Assembly (NCBI GenBank): GCA_964219355.1 | Contig: CAXPOZ010000001.1 | Span: 682,001 to 746,000, forward strand | From: Parvularcula sp964219355 | Lineage (GTDB): Bacteria > Pseudomonadota > Alphaproteobacteria > Caulobacterales > Parvularculaceae | Direction: 5' to 3' | Length of the DNA: 64,000 nt | Part shown: piece after piece, positions 41,540 to 49,934 of the stretch | How positions within the stretch are numbered: the first letter of the stretch is position 1 | How the letters are laid out: every line of letters starts with the position of its first letter | Notes under the pieces: model-generated | Told to the model about the DNA's origin: nothing | Databases searched by the model: none | Seen by the model: only the letters and a program-made list of their open reading frames with translations | Made by a program: the position numbers and the translations under genes

Positions 41540-42721
41540 TTAGTAGCTGAAGGTGACTTCCGTACGACGGTTGAGCGGCTCGCGCACACCATCAGCAGTC
41601 GGTTTAGCCGGGTTCGATTCGCCCAGAGCTTCGACCGTGATGATCGACGAGTCGATGCCGTTGGAAACCAGAGCATCACGGACGACGCCAGCGCGGCGAG
41701 CCGAAAGGGCCTGGTTGTAAGCGGAAGAACCGGAGCTGTCCGTGTTACCTTCGACGTTAACGCCAGCAACATCAGCAGCAATCGCTTCATCAGCGCGTGC
41801 AGCAATCAGGGTGCGCGCAGCGTCAGTCAGGTTCGACTTGTCGTAGTCGAAGTAGACAACGAGCGGCTCCATGTTCGCCGTAACGTCAGTCGTCGTTTCG
41901 ATTTGCGGCGGGCAGTCAGCAGTGACTTCCACGCGGCTGCCATCGAAGCAGGTTTTGTACTGAACAGCCGGCGGCGTATCGACGACAACCGGAGCGCCAC
42001 CGAAGTTCCAACGGAAACCAGCAGTCACTTCGTGTGCGTCATACTCAGACGAGAAGTCAGCAAAAGCGCTGTTCATGTACCCGCCATAGTCGACTTCAGC
42101 CGTTTTGAGGTAACGGTAGCGAAGGTCGAGCATCATGTTGTCGGCGAAGTCATATGTCAGGCCAGCCATACCTTGGGCAGCCGGGACATAATCCCTGTCA
42201 GCAACAACGAGACGGTTCGAGAACTGCGGACCGCCAGCATCTGCAGCCGTCGGGCTGGTGATGTTGTTGAAGTCCGGACGGAAGTAAGCTGCACCGATAC
42301 CTGCGCCGAGGTAAGGCGAAATCTTGCCGTTCATGTCAAACGCGAATTCTTTGTACGCGTTGACCATCAGGGTCGAAACCGTGATGTCGCCAAGATCAGA
42401 AGCCGTGGTCGGGAAGCCAGCGAAGCCGAGGCCGTCGCCGTCAATCGAGTCGACATTCTGGGTCCGCGTCGCGAATTCGAGTTCCGTACGCCAGCCATTG
42501 CTGAGGTACTTACCAAGCGCGCCGTAAACGGCGACGTTGTCACTGGCGTCGATCGTAGAATCGAAAGCCGGATTAGAGTTGGCGCTTTCGAAATCGACTT
42601 CGTTTTCGAAAACATAGCCAGCGCCGAGAGCGCCGTACCAACCTGTGTCTTCTTGCGCGATGGCGCTCGAGAACATTGCAGTTGAGCCCGCCGCAGCCAG
42701 CAGAGCGAGTTTAAATTTCAT
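41540..42721 (-). CDS. ompA: OmpA-family outer-membrane protein
   Basis: 393 residues from the second ATG of the ATGATG pair (AGGAGG five bases upstream). Signal peptide (FKLALLAAAGSTAMFSSAIA), an N-terminal eight-stranded-type beta-barrel (about 20-235: WYGALGAGYVFENEVDFES, TVSTLMVNAYKEFAFDMNGK), a short linker with two cysteines, then the OmpA/MotB peptidoglycan-binding domain (about 280-393: VVYFDYDKSNLTDAARTLI, VNVEGNTDSSGSSAYNQALS, LNRRTEVTFSY). It ties the outer membrane to peptidoglycan and is probably abundant, judging by its codon use and strong terminator. Confidence 0.92.
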   Translation of the reverse strand: MKFKLALLAAAGSTAMFSSAIAQEDTGWYGALGAGYVFENEVDFESANSNPAFDSTIDASDNVAVYGALGKYLSNGWRTELEFATRTQNVDSIDGDGLGFAGFPTTASDLGDITVSTLMVNAYKEFAFDMNGKISPYLGAGIGAAYFRPDFNNITSPTAADAGGPQFSNRLVVADRDYVPAAQGMAGLTYDFADNMMLDLRYRYLKTAEVDYGGYMNSAFADFSSEYDAHEVTAGFRWNFGGAPVVVDTPPAVQYKTCFDGSRVEVTADCPPQIETTTDVTANMEPLVVYFDYDKSNLTDAARTLIAARADEAIAADVAGVNVEGNTDSSGSSAYNQALSARRAGVVRDALVSNGIDSSIITVEALGESNPAKPTADGVREPLNRRTEVTFSY

Positions 42722-43142
42722 CATCCCCTCCTGAAGGTCCGATCGTTTGGTGCTGGTCAAGGATGGTAGCAATCTCGCGGCCAACACATGACACCCCGTT
42801 CACTTCATAGCGATCAAAGTGGCTGAAGGGAACCTTCCATTAAGCCTTTTTTCACGCCGTTTCGCCGCACATGCGGCTTGATCCAAAAACGCATCAATCC
42901 GCGATGCGATCCATAATCCAGTAGAAATTTGAGGCGAGCTTGTGTCAAACGCAAGCTATCTTGAGGGCATTCCTTCATGCTGCGGTGCCACAGACCGCTT
43001 TTTGCTCCCCCCTGTGCTCCGCCCGACACACCATCCGATAGGCTCCATATGGGTGGTGACAAGCGGGTGTTTTGCGCTTACCGGCCCAGCATCAGCCGGC
43101 GACATTCAGAAGACCGGATCACAACTCGCTCTCGGAGGCCCC
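42722..43142. other. 421-base intergenic stretch between divergent ompA and ald
   Basis: Carries the promoters and leaders of both genes. Two symmetric elements are visible: GCCGCA/TGCGGC around CA at 42864-42877, and AGCTTG/CAAGCT with a 9-base spacer at 42937-42957. Short open frames here have no ribosome site and no motif, and I do not call them. Confidence 0.55.
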
Positions 43143-44252
43143 ATGCGCATTGGTGTACCTAAGGAAATCAAAACTCTCGAACATCGTGTGGGGCTGAACC
43201 CGGACAGTGTGCTGGAACTCACCCGTCTGGGCCATGAGGTCGTCGTCGAGACCAATGCCGGGGTCGGAATCGACTTCACGGACGAAGACTATGTGACGGC
43301 AGGCGCGAAAATTGTTCCGACTGCTGCGGATGCTTTCGGGGCCGATCTGGTCATCAAGGTCAAGGAACCGCAACCGCAGGAATGCGAGATGCTGTCTGAA
43401 GGGCAGACGCTCTTCACCTATCTTCACCTCGCCGCGGACAAGCGTCAGGCCGAAGGTCTGATGAAATCCAAAGCTTGGGCCATCGCTTATGAAACGGTCA
43501 CCGCCATCGACGGCGGCCTGCCGCTCCTCAAGCCGATGAGTGAAGTTGCGGGCCGGATGTCCGTCCAAGTCGGCGCACATTGCCTTGAGAAATCGCAAGG
43601 CGGTCGCGGCATGCTGCTTGGCGGCGTTCCCGGCGTTGCCGCAGCGAAGGTCGTCATCATCGGCGGCGGGGTTTCAGGCTTCAACGCGGCACAGATGGCC
43701 GTCGGCATGCAGGCTGATGTCACGATCTTTGACCGTTCTATCAATCGCCTTGAGCAACTCGATGCACTGTTCAAGAATCAGGTCCAGACAGTCTATTCGA
43801 CCGCTGGCGCACTGGCTGATGCCGTGCAGACCGCCGATCTCGTCATCGGCGCGGTCCTCATCCCCGGCGCCGCTGCGCCCAAACTGGTGACCCGCGATAT
43901 GCTGGGCACAATGAAAAAAGGCGCGGTCCTTGTCGATATTGCGATCGATCAGGGTGGCTGTTTTGAGACCTCGAAACCGACAACCCACGATAATCCGACC
44001 TATATCGTCGACGACATCGTTCATTACTGTGTTGCCAACATGCCAGGCGCCGTGCCGCGCACCTCGACAGTGGCCCTCGCCAACCGCACCCTGCCCTATA
44101 TCATCGAGCTGGCAGGGAAGGGTCCAAAGGCAGCACTGGCCAGCAATCCGCACCTACTTGAAGGGCTGAATGTGGCCGAAGGGGACATCACTCACGAAGC
44201 GGTCGCTCGTGATCTGGGGCTGTCTTATCGTCCGGCATCAGATTTTGTCTGA
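43143..44252 (+). CDS. ald: alanine dehydrogenase
   Basis: 369 residues, normal for Ald, which interconverts L-alanine and pyruvate plus ammonia using NAD. The start MRIGVPKEIKTLEHRVGLNP is family-typical, and the ATG at 43143 has GGAGG just upstream. Conserved features: MKSKAWAIAYETV, GGRGMLLGGVPGVAAAKVVI then GGGVSGFNAAQMAVGM (NAD-binding Rossmann), and VDDIVHYCVANMPGAVPRTS near the end with the catalytic His region. A nitrogen-catabolic role fits with the ast genes and glnD in the window, though no Lrp-type regulator is adjacent. Confidence 0.95.
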   Translation: MRIGVPKEIKTLEHRVGLNPDSVLELTRLGHEVVVETNAGVGIDFTDEDYVTAGAKIVPTAADAFGADLVIKVKEPQPQECEMLSEGQTLFTYLHLAADKRQAEGLMKSKAWAIAYETVTAIDGGLPLLKPMSEVAGRMSVQVGAHCLEKSQGGRGMLLGGVPGVAAAKVVIIGGGVSGFNAAQMAVGMQADVTIFDRSINRLEQLDALFKNQVQTVYSTAGALADAVQTADLVIGAVLIPGAAAPKLVTRDMLGTMKKGAVLVDIAIDQGGCFETSKPTTHDNPTYIVDDIVHYCVANMPGAVPRTSTVALANRTLPYIIELAGKGPKAALASNPHLLEGLNVAEGDITHEAVARDLGLSYRPASDFV

Positions 44253-44305
44253 GGACACACGCGTTAAGCGAAAATTTTAACGATACTGGTCTAGGCATCA
44301 TCCCT

Positions 44306-45700
44306 GTGACGATGCCTAGTTCCAACGTTGCCCCAGCGGCGATCGACCCTGTCTCGGCAAGATTCAAGGATAAAGACCTTGAACGTGCCTACAGGAAATT
44401 TGCGCTTGCGCAGGGCGGGCGTCTCGATCAGCTGCTGATGATCTCCGGCGCCTTCATCCATCTGGGCTACGGTATCCTTGACTGGATCGTCCTCGGAGAC
44501 CTTGCGCCCTTTACCGTCACATTGCGGCTCATCAGCTTTCCGTTCCTGCTCGCCCTATTCGCGCTGACATTCACGCCCTGGGGCTATCGCAACATGATGT
44601 GGATCACTGTTGCCATCGTCGCCATCGTGTCCGTCTCCTTTGCCGGAATTATCGCGGCCATTGGATCGAACACACCGCCGTATTATGTCGGGCTAATTCA
44701 GCTTGCAGTTCAGTTTAGCGCCGTCGCACGCCTCAATTTCAGGGTCTGTGCGGGCCTTTTGAGCTTCATGACTATTACCCTCGTCATCGCTACTCATGGC
44801 TTTGCACCTGGTCCCGATCTGCTTGCAGGTCAGGTCATGGTGGTCAGCATTTTCCTTGGCGCCGCAGCGGGGAACTATTTCCTGGAGCGGAACCGTCGCA
44901 AGGAATTCATGACCTATCGCGAGCGCGAGCATTACTTTGCGCAAGTCCTTGAGATGGCTGAGGATGCCGAACGTTCAGTCGACCGCAAAAACGCCCTGCT
45001 CAACGTGCTTGGCCATGTCGTCAAAACGCCACTTCACCAGATTATCGGCTATGCCCAGATTATTGAGCAGACCGATCAGCCTGACGGACCTGGCGATGAA
45101 ACCCGCAGCTTTGCATCAGAGATCTACCGCGCCGGCACGAGCCTGAGCCATCAGAGCCAGCGTCTGCTGGATTACAGCCGTGCGGACGCAGGTCTGCTGC
45201 CTGCCTCCCCACAAATGACAACACCGACCCGTGTCGTCCGCGAAGCGATTTACCGCCATCAAAGCCCAGCAGAAACCAAGCGCATTACGCTCAATCTGGA
45301 ATGTGGCGAGGAGAATATCTTCGTCGATCCGCGGCACATGACGCGTGCGCTTGATGAGCTGATCGACAATGCCGTCCGTTATTGCCCGCCAGGTAGCACC
45401 ATCACGATTTCTTCGGAGGTCACGAGCATTGGCGACATCATCTCGATTCGTGACGATGGGCCGGGCATTACCAACTCGAATTTCGATCTAGCTGGCGAAG
45501 CACTCCGGCAGGTTGAGGATGTCCGCAAGCTTGGCGGTGACAAGCTGGGTATCGGGGTATCACTCTCCAGAACCCTGACACGAATCGCCGGCGGGAAGCT
45601 CTATATCTGTTCGATCCCGGATCATGGATGCTTGGCGCAGATCGTGATTCCGCCCGCCACCGAAGGTGTCGCGGCAGCTCAGCCCAAAACTGCCGCTTAA
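44306..45700 (+). CDS. membrane histidine kinase with five to six transmembrane helices
   Basis: 464 residues from the GTG at 44306 (ATG at 44312 is possible). Residues about 43-192 hold five or six hydrophobic helices with almost no periplasmic loop, a sensor suited to a hydrophobic or membrane signal. The dimerisation box is LNVLGHVVKTPLHQIIGYAQ with His237; the residue after the His is Val, not the usual Glu/Asp. Kinase ATP motifs are intact: DELIDNAVRYCPPGS (N box), RDDGPGI, and LGIGVSLSRTL (G2). No response regulator is beside it. Its stop shares four bases with the convergent PhcB-like gene, which may supply its signal. Confidence 0.85.
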   Translation: MTMPSSNVAPAAIDPVSARFKDKDLERAYRKFALAQGGRLDQLLMISGAFIHLGYGILDWIVLGDLAPFTVTLRLISFPFLLALFALTFTPWGYRNMMWITVAIVAIVSVSFAGIIAAIGSNTPPYYVGLIQLAVQFSAVARLNFRVCAGLLSFMTITLVIATHGFAPGPDLLAGQVMVVSIFLGAAAGNYFLERNRRKEFMTYREREHYFAQVLEMAEDAERSVDRKNALLNVLGHVVKTPLHQIIGYAQIIEQTDQPDGPGDETRSFASEIYRAGTSLSHQSQRLLDYSRADAGLLPASPQMTTPTRVVREAIYRHQSPAETKRITLNLECGEENIFVDPRHMTRALDELIDNAVRYCPPGSTITISSEVTSIGDIISIRDDGPGITNSNFDLAGEALRQVEDVRKLGGDKLGIGVSLSRTLTRIAGGKLYICSIPDHGCLAQIVIPPATEGVAAAQPKTAA

Positions 45701-47127
45701 GCAGGCTTTGTCAGCTTCAGCATGAAATAGGAGCCGCTTTCATCTGCGGTGATCTCCGGATTGCCCGGCAGACCGTCGGCGATCTCTTCCATCTCCGCCA
45801 TGTTGCGGAAGAACATGCTCCAATCGACAGCATATTCAGCCGACCAGTACATGCCGTTCGGTGCGTCATTGACATTCCCGATGAGGACAGTCCCGCCCGG
45901 CCGAACAAGGTCATAAAGCTTCGACACCATCGACTTCGTCAGCTTGGTGTTGAGATAATCCGTCAGCCCCGCCGAATAGATGAAATCCTGTGGCGGCAGA
46001 TGCCGGAAAGTACTCTTTGGCCGGAGCATCTCGGTGAAGGACGTGTTCATCCCCGACACCATGATCGAGGAAACCCCGTGTTTCACTGAAGAATAGATAT
46101 TGCCGATCGCGCATTCGAGCGCCCGCGTCTCCGGGTCAACAAGCGTGATCGAAAAGCCGTTATCGATCTTGCCCGCCCGCTCGAAGAAGCGCTTGAACTC
46201 TCGAGCAGGACCTGCGCCGACACTCATCACGTGATGGTGCCGCCGGTCGGATGTCGCAACCATGCGCTCAAGTTCCGCCGTCAGATAATGCATCCGCTTC
46301 GCAACCGGCCGTCCGGCGATCAGGCCGAGCATATCGACGAGCCGGTTATAGGCGTTCTCGCCTCGCGGCACATTGTCGTAGAACGCGTTCATGATCTCGA
46401 AGTCGCCCGGATAGCCGAGCGGCTTGTAATAACAGCGATGCTGGAGCGCGCCCTTGCACATCTCGCCGGTCACGACATTCTCCGTATACCGCTTCATGCG
46501 GGTACGCATCTCGATGTCGTGTTTGAAAGGCAGGACGAGACTGTTCGCACGCTCAAGAAAGGGCAGCCACTGGTCGGCGACCGCTTCTTCCATCTGCTTG
46601 TCGAGTTCGTGACGCTCTTCGGCTGTCAGCTCTTGTTCGAAGGGTGAAATCTCTTCTTCGACCTGACGGCGCAATGTCGCCATGATGTCGAGCGTATCGG
46701 CACAGAACACCTTGTACTCGGTCGGAATATCCATCGGCGCGATCTTCGGCGCCCTGACCCTTGCTGCTGCAACAGCCGCCGCATTGGCATGGCCGAGCTT
46801 TTCGAGCGTAATGGCCCGGTCAAAACAGCGGCAATTGATGACCTGATCATCAATCGGCGTGGGTTTAAGAATTCTCGTCTCGAAGATCTCACGGCCCGAC
46901 TGTGTAAAAACAGCCGTAAGCGGATCGTCATCCTCGTTGACAACCTCTGGTAGAGGACCCACAAGAGTGAAGCCGAGCGTGCCGATAGACCTCAATTCAT
47001 AGGTCACACCATTAATTGAGACGACGGGCACAGCCTTATTGAAGAAGTCTTCCGCGCTATGCATCGGGGGACCGAACTGGATTTTATCACCCAGTGCGCC
47101 GGTCAGCTCAGTGTAGTGTTTTGTCAT
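45697..47127 (-). CDS. PhcB-like SAM-dependent methyltransferase with N-terminal beta domain
   Basis: 476 residues from the second ATG of the ATGATG pair (GGGAG six bases upstream). N-terminal beta-rich part (about 30-105, PVVSINGVTYELRSIGTLGF) may be PilZ-like. The rest is a Rossmann methyltransferase: HHHVMSVGAGPAREF (297-311) for SAM, LVDPETRA, and the segment CYYKPLGYPGDFEIMNAFY (232-250), which I associate with PhcB-type synthases of hydroxy-fatty-acid methyl esters (Ralstonia quorum-sensing factor). Cytoplasmic. Faces a histidine kinase end to end, recalling phcB-phcS. A CtrA-type site lies 62 bases upstream. PhcB assignment rests on memory of the family, not a search. Confidence 0.68.
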   Translation of the reverse strand: MTKHYTELTGALGDKIQFGPPMHSAEDFFNKAVPVVSINGVTYELRSIGTLGFTLVGPLPEVVNEDDDPLTAVFTQSGREIFETRILKPTPIDDQVINCRCFDRAITLEKLGHANAAAVAAARVRAPKIAPMDIPTEYKVFCADTLDIMATLRRQVEEEISPFEQELTAEERHELDKQMEEAVADQWLPFLERANSLVLPFKHDIEMRTRMKRYTENVVTGEMCKGALQHRCYYKPLGYPGDFEIMNAFYDNVPRGENAYNRLVDMLGLIAGRPVAKRMHYLTAELERMVATSDRRHHHVMSVGAGPAREFKRFFERAGKIDNGFSITLVDPETRALECAIGNIYSSVKHGVSSIMVSGMNTSFTEMLRPKSTFRHLPPQDFIYSAGLTDYLNTKLTKSMVSKLYDLVRPGGTVLIGNVNDAPNGMYWSAEYAVDWSMFFRNMAEMEEIADGLPGNPEITADESGSYFMLKLTKPA

Positions 47128-47188
47128 CATACGCTCCCGCGCCCTTCGCGCGTGATTAAACACCTTCACTCCCCGCATGTTTCCTAGC

Positions 47189-47203
47189 TTAATAAAAGGT
47201 TAA
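47189..47203. promoter_or_regulatory. CtrA-type binding site
   Basis: TTAA, seven bases (TAAAAGG), TTAA: exact match to the CtrA consensus of alphaproteobacteria, 62 bases upstream of the PhcB-like start. The motif is symmetric, so it could act on either gene. Further TTAA motifs at 47221, 47234, 47242 and 47261 make a cluster. Confidence 0.6.
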
Positions 47204-47243
47204 AAGATACAGGCTTTTGGTTAAGAAACGCAGTTAAATCGTT

Positions 47244-47258
47244 AATCCTGTTAGGATT
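47244..47258. promoter_or_regulatory. 15-base inverted repeat in the phcB-like/astA divergent region
   Basis: AATCCT and AGGATT around GTT, flanked on both sides by CGTTAA/GTTAA-like sequence. About 117 bases from the PhcB-like start and 175 from astA. It looks like an operator for a dimeric regulator; I cannot name one. Confidence 0.4.
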
Positions 47259-47432
47259 CGTTAACAGCACACACACCTGAAACACTGTATTTGACTGGTC
47301 TGGGGAGACCGTCTTGCACTCTGACTGATCCCCCTCTCTTGCCGCCGCCGCCGTGAGCCCTTACCGGGGGCGAAAACCAGAAGCATTGGCCGGGCCCACC
47401 CCGAGCCCGCCGTCCGAAGGAGTTCACCGAAC

Positions 47433-48470
47433 GTGTCCACCCCCTCTCTGATTGTCCGCCCGGCGCGGAAAGAGGACCTGCCCTCTCTCTTGAAATTGGC
47501 CCAGAATGCCGGCCTCGGCATGACAACTGTTCCGAATACAGAAGAAGCTCTCCTCGAAAGGATTGAAGCTTCAGACAAGGCTTTTGCCGGATCAGGCCGC
47601 GCCGAAGCCCGGGATATCTTTTTCTTTGTCCTCGACAATGGGGACCACGCAGTCGGGATGGCATCGATCTTCCCCGACCTTGGTGCCGACCGGCCGTTCT
47701 ATTCTTACCGCCGCAGCCATATTGCCGCGCAGGCTCCCGAAAGTGGGCTCAAGGCGTCATCCGACATCCTGTTCCTCGTCAATGATTTCCACGGCTATGA
47801 GGAGATCGGCACGCTACTCGTTGGGAAGGAAGCACGTGGTCAGGGCGCTGGACGCCTCCTCTCGCTCAGCCGGCTCATGTTCATGGGCACACGAAGGGAT
47901 CGGTTCGGCGAAAATGTCATGGCCGAGATCCGTGGCTGGTTCAATGAAGACGGCACTTGCCCCTTCTGGGAGCATATCGCGGCAAAATTCTTTCATACGA
48001 CATTTGATGAAGCCGACCGTCTGTCGGCAAATGATTTCCGCTTCATCTCGCATCTGATGCCGAAATTCCCGATCTATGTCTCGCTCCTGCCAGAAGACGG
48101 CCAGGAGGTGATCGGCAAGCCGCACAAGACCAGCGGACAAGCGCTGAAGATGCTGCTGACAGAGAATTTTGCCGTTTCCCGCTGCATCGACATTTTCGAT
48201 GGCGGCCCCTCAATCCAGTGCCCGATTGACCGTGTACGTACCGTACAGGAGCGCACAGATCGCCGCCTGACCGTAAGTGACAATGCCGACCATATCGCAG
48301 GCTCAGAACCGTTCCTTGTCTCGACCCTTGATGGTCAGGACTATGCCTGCGCCATCGGCAGTGGCCACCGGCAGGGGCAAACGGTTGTTCTTTCACCTGC
48401 CATTGCTGAACAGGGCGGTTTCAAACCGGGCGCGCTCGTGGCAGCAGCTCCCTTGCGGGCAAAGGAGTAA
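47433..48470 (+). CDS. astA: arginine N-succinyltransferase
   Basis: 345 residues, from a GTG start with AAGGAG upstream. AstA transfers succinyl from succinyl-CoA to the alpha-amino group of arginine, the first step of the arginine succinyltransferase route of arginine use as nitrogen source. GNAT-related fold with LIVRPARKEDLPSLLKLAQN, SIFPDLGADRPFYSYRRSH, LLVGKEARGQGAGRLLSLSR and NDFRFISHLMPKFPIYVSLL, all family features. First of three ast genes in an operon with astD and astB (4-base gap to astD). Confidence 0.95.
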   Translation: MSTPSLIVRPARKEDLPSLLKLAQNAGLGMTTVPNTEEALLERIEASDKAFAGSGRAEARDIFFFVLDNGDHAVGMASIFPDLGADRPFYSYRRSHIAAQAPESGLKASSDILFLVNDFHGYEEIGTLLVGKEARGQGAGRLLSLSRLMFMGTRRDRFGENVMAEIRGWFNEDGTCPFWEHIAAKFFHTTFDEADRLSANDFRFISHLMPKFPIYVSLLPEDGQEVIGKPHKTSGQALKMLLTENFAVSRCIDIFDGGPSIQCPIDRVRTVQERTDRRLTVSDNADHIAGSEPFLVSTLDGQDYACAIGSGHRQGQTVVLSPAIAEQGGFKPGALVAAAPLRAKE

Positions 48471-48473
48471 ATC

Positions 48474-49934
48474 ATGACGGCAAGCGGCAACCTCTTCATC
48501 GGCAATGAATGGCAACAGGGTGGTGGGCAGGAATTTACCTCGACCAATCCCGCCAATGGCGAGACGCTGTGGTCGGGCGCCTATGCGAGCCCCGAGCAGG
48601 TCAGCGCCGCCATTGAAGCCGCTGCACGCGCCTTTGAAGGCTGGCAGCGACTGTCCGTTGACGAACGATATGCCTATATCGAGCGCTATTCCGCCATTGC
48701 CGCCGAGCGCAAGGATGAGATGGCAAGGCTGATTTCCGCCGAGACCGGCAAGGCGTTGTGGGATGCCGCGACCGAGGCCGGTGCGATTGCGGGCAAAGCC
48801 GTCGTCTCGCTCAGCGCCTATCATGAACGCACGCCAACCCGCGATGATGGCGCGACCCGGCTGTCACACCGCGCCCATGGCGTGATGGCGGTGATCGGGC
48901 CGTTCAACTTTCCCGGTCATTTGCCGAACGGGCATATCATCCCGGCCCTGATCGCCGGGAACACGATCGTCCTCAAGCCCTCCGAGATCACCCCCGCCGT
49001 TGCCGAACTGATGGTCAGCTGGTGGGCGGAAGCGGGCCTGCCCGCAGGGGTCGTCAACCTGATCCATGGCGGCGCGGCAGAAGCCAATCAGCTGATCACC
49101 GACCCTGTCACGGCGGGCATCGCCTTTACTGGCGGGATTAAGGCTGGCCGCGCGATCCATCAGGCGCTTGGCGGGCATCCTGAGAAAATCCTCGCGCTGG
49201 AGCTGGGCGGAAACAACCCGCTTGTCGCATGGGATGTCGCCGATGCAGCGGGCGCCGCGACCATCATTGCGCGCTCGGCCTTCATCACCTCGGGCCAGCG
49301 CTGCACCTGCACTCGCCGCCTGATCGTCGAAGAAGGCGCGAAAGGTCAGGCCATTATTAATGCGGTCACGGACCTTATCCCAAGGCTGCGCGTCGGCCCG
49401 CCCGATGGCGAGCCCGAGCCTTTCATGGGGCCGCTGATCCATGATCGCGCGGCGCAAGCTGTCATCGATGCCCAGCACGATATGGCCTCCCACGGCGCAG
49501 AGGAGATCGTCCGCTCAGAGCACCTTAATCACGGGCCCGCCTATGTCAGCCCCGGCTTGATCGACACGACCCACTGGACGGCCCGGAAAGATGAGGAAGT
49601 CTTTGGGCCGCTCCTCCAGGTGATCCGTGTTCCCTCTTTCGAGGAAGCGGTTCGCACTGCCAATGACACGCGCTTTGGCCTTGCCGCGGGGCTGCTCTCC
49701 GATGAGGCCGCTTTGTGGGAGAGCTTTGCCAAAGACATCCGTGCCGGGATCGTCAACTGGAACCGCCAGACGACGGGCGCATCGGGCAAGGCACCCTTTG
49801 GCGGCCCGGGGCTGTCGGGCAATCACCGCCCGGCGGGCTATTATTCGGCTGATTACTGCGCCTGGCCGATGGCCAGCATGGTGCAGGAAGGTCCGCTCAA
49901 AGACGAGATGGAGACAAAGGGGCTGAACGCATGA
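48474..49934 (+). CDS. astD: succinylglutamate-semialdehyde dehydrogenase
   Basis: 486 residues of the aldehyde dehydrogenase superfamily. The catalytic cysteine is in FITSGQRCTCTRRL, the general-base Glu in LALELGGNNPLVAWDVAD, and the cofactor motif GFTGG-like in GIAFTGGIKAGRAI. AstD oxidises N-succinylglutamate semialdehyde to N-succinylglutamate, the fourth step of the pathway. It lies between astA and astB, which share its strand; its stop overlaps the astB ATG (ATGA). Confidence 0.93.
   Translation: MTASGNLFIGNEWQQGGGQEFTSTNPANGETLWSGAYASPEQVSAAIEAAARAFEGWQRLSVDERYAYIERYSAIAAERKDEMARLISAETGKALWDAATEAGAIAGKAVVSLSAYHERTPTRDDGATRLSHRAHGVMAVIGPFNFPGHLPNGHIIPALIAGNTIVLKPSEITPAVAELMVSWWAEAGLPAGVVNLIHGGAAEANQLITDPVTAGIAFTGGIKAGRAIHQALGGHPEKILALELGGNNPLVAWDVADAAGAATIIARSAFITSGQRCTCTRRLIVEEGAKGQAIINAVTDLIPRLRVGPPDGEPEPFMGPLIHDRAAQAVIDAQHDMASHGAEEIVRSEHLNHGPAYVSPGLIDTTHWTARKDEEVFGPLLQVIRVPSFEEAVRTANDTRFGLAAGLLSDEAALWESFAKDIRAGIVNWNRQTTGASGKAPFGGPGLSGNHRPAGYYSADYCAWPMASMVQEGPLKDEMETKGLNA

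Larger units (their letters stand above)
47128..47432. other. 305-base divergent promoter region with regulatory motifs
   Basis: Lies between the divergent PhcB-like gene and astA. The left 140 bases are strikingly AT-rich and hold five TTAA motifs, including a perfect TTAA-N7-TTAA, and a 15-base inverted repeat. The right part is GC-rich with a CCGCCGCCGCCG run and the astA ribosome site. No gene here. Confidence 0.75.

Noticed and set aside
44264..44280. TTAA pair before the histidine kinase as a CtrA site
   Set aside because: Spacer is nine bases, not seven, so it does not match the CtrA consensus.
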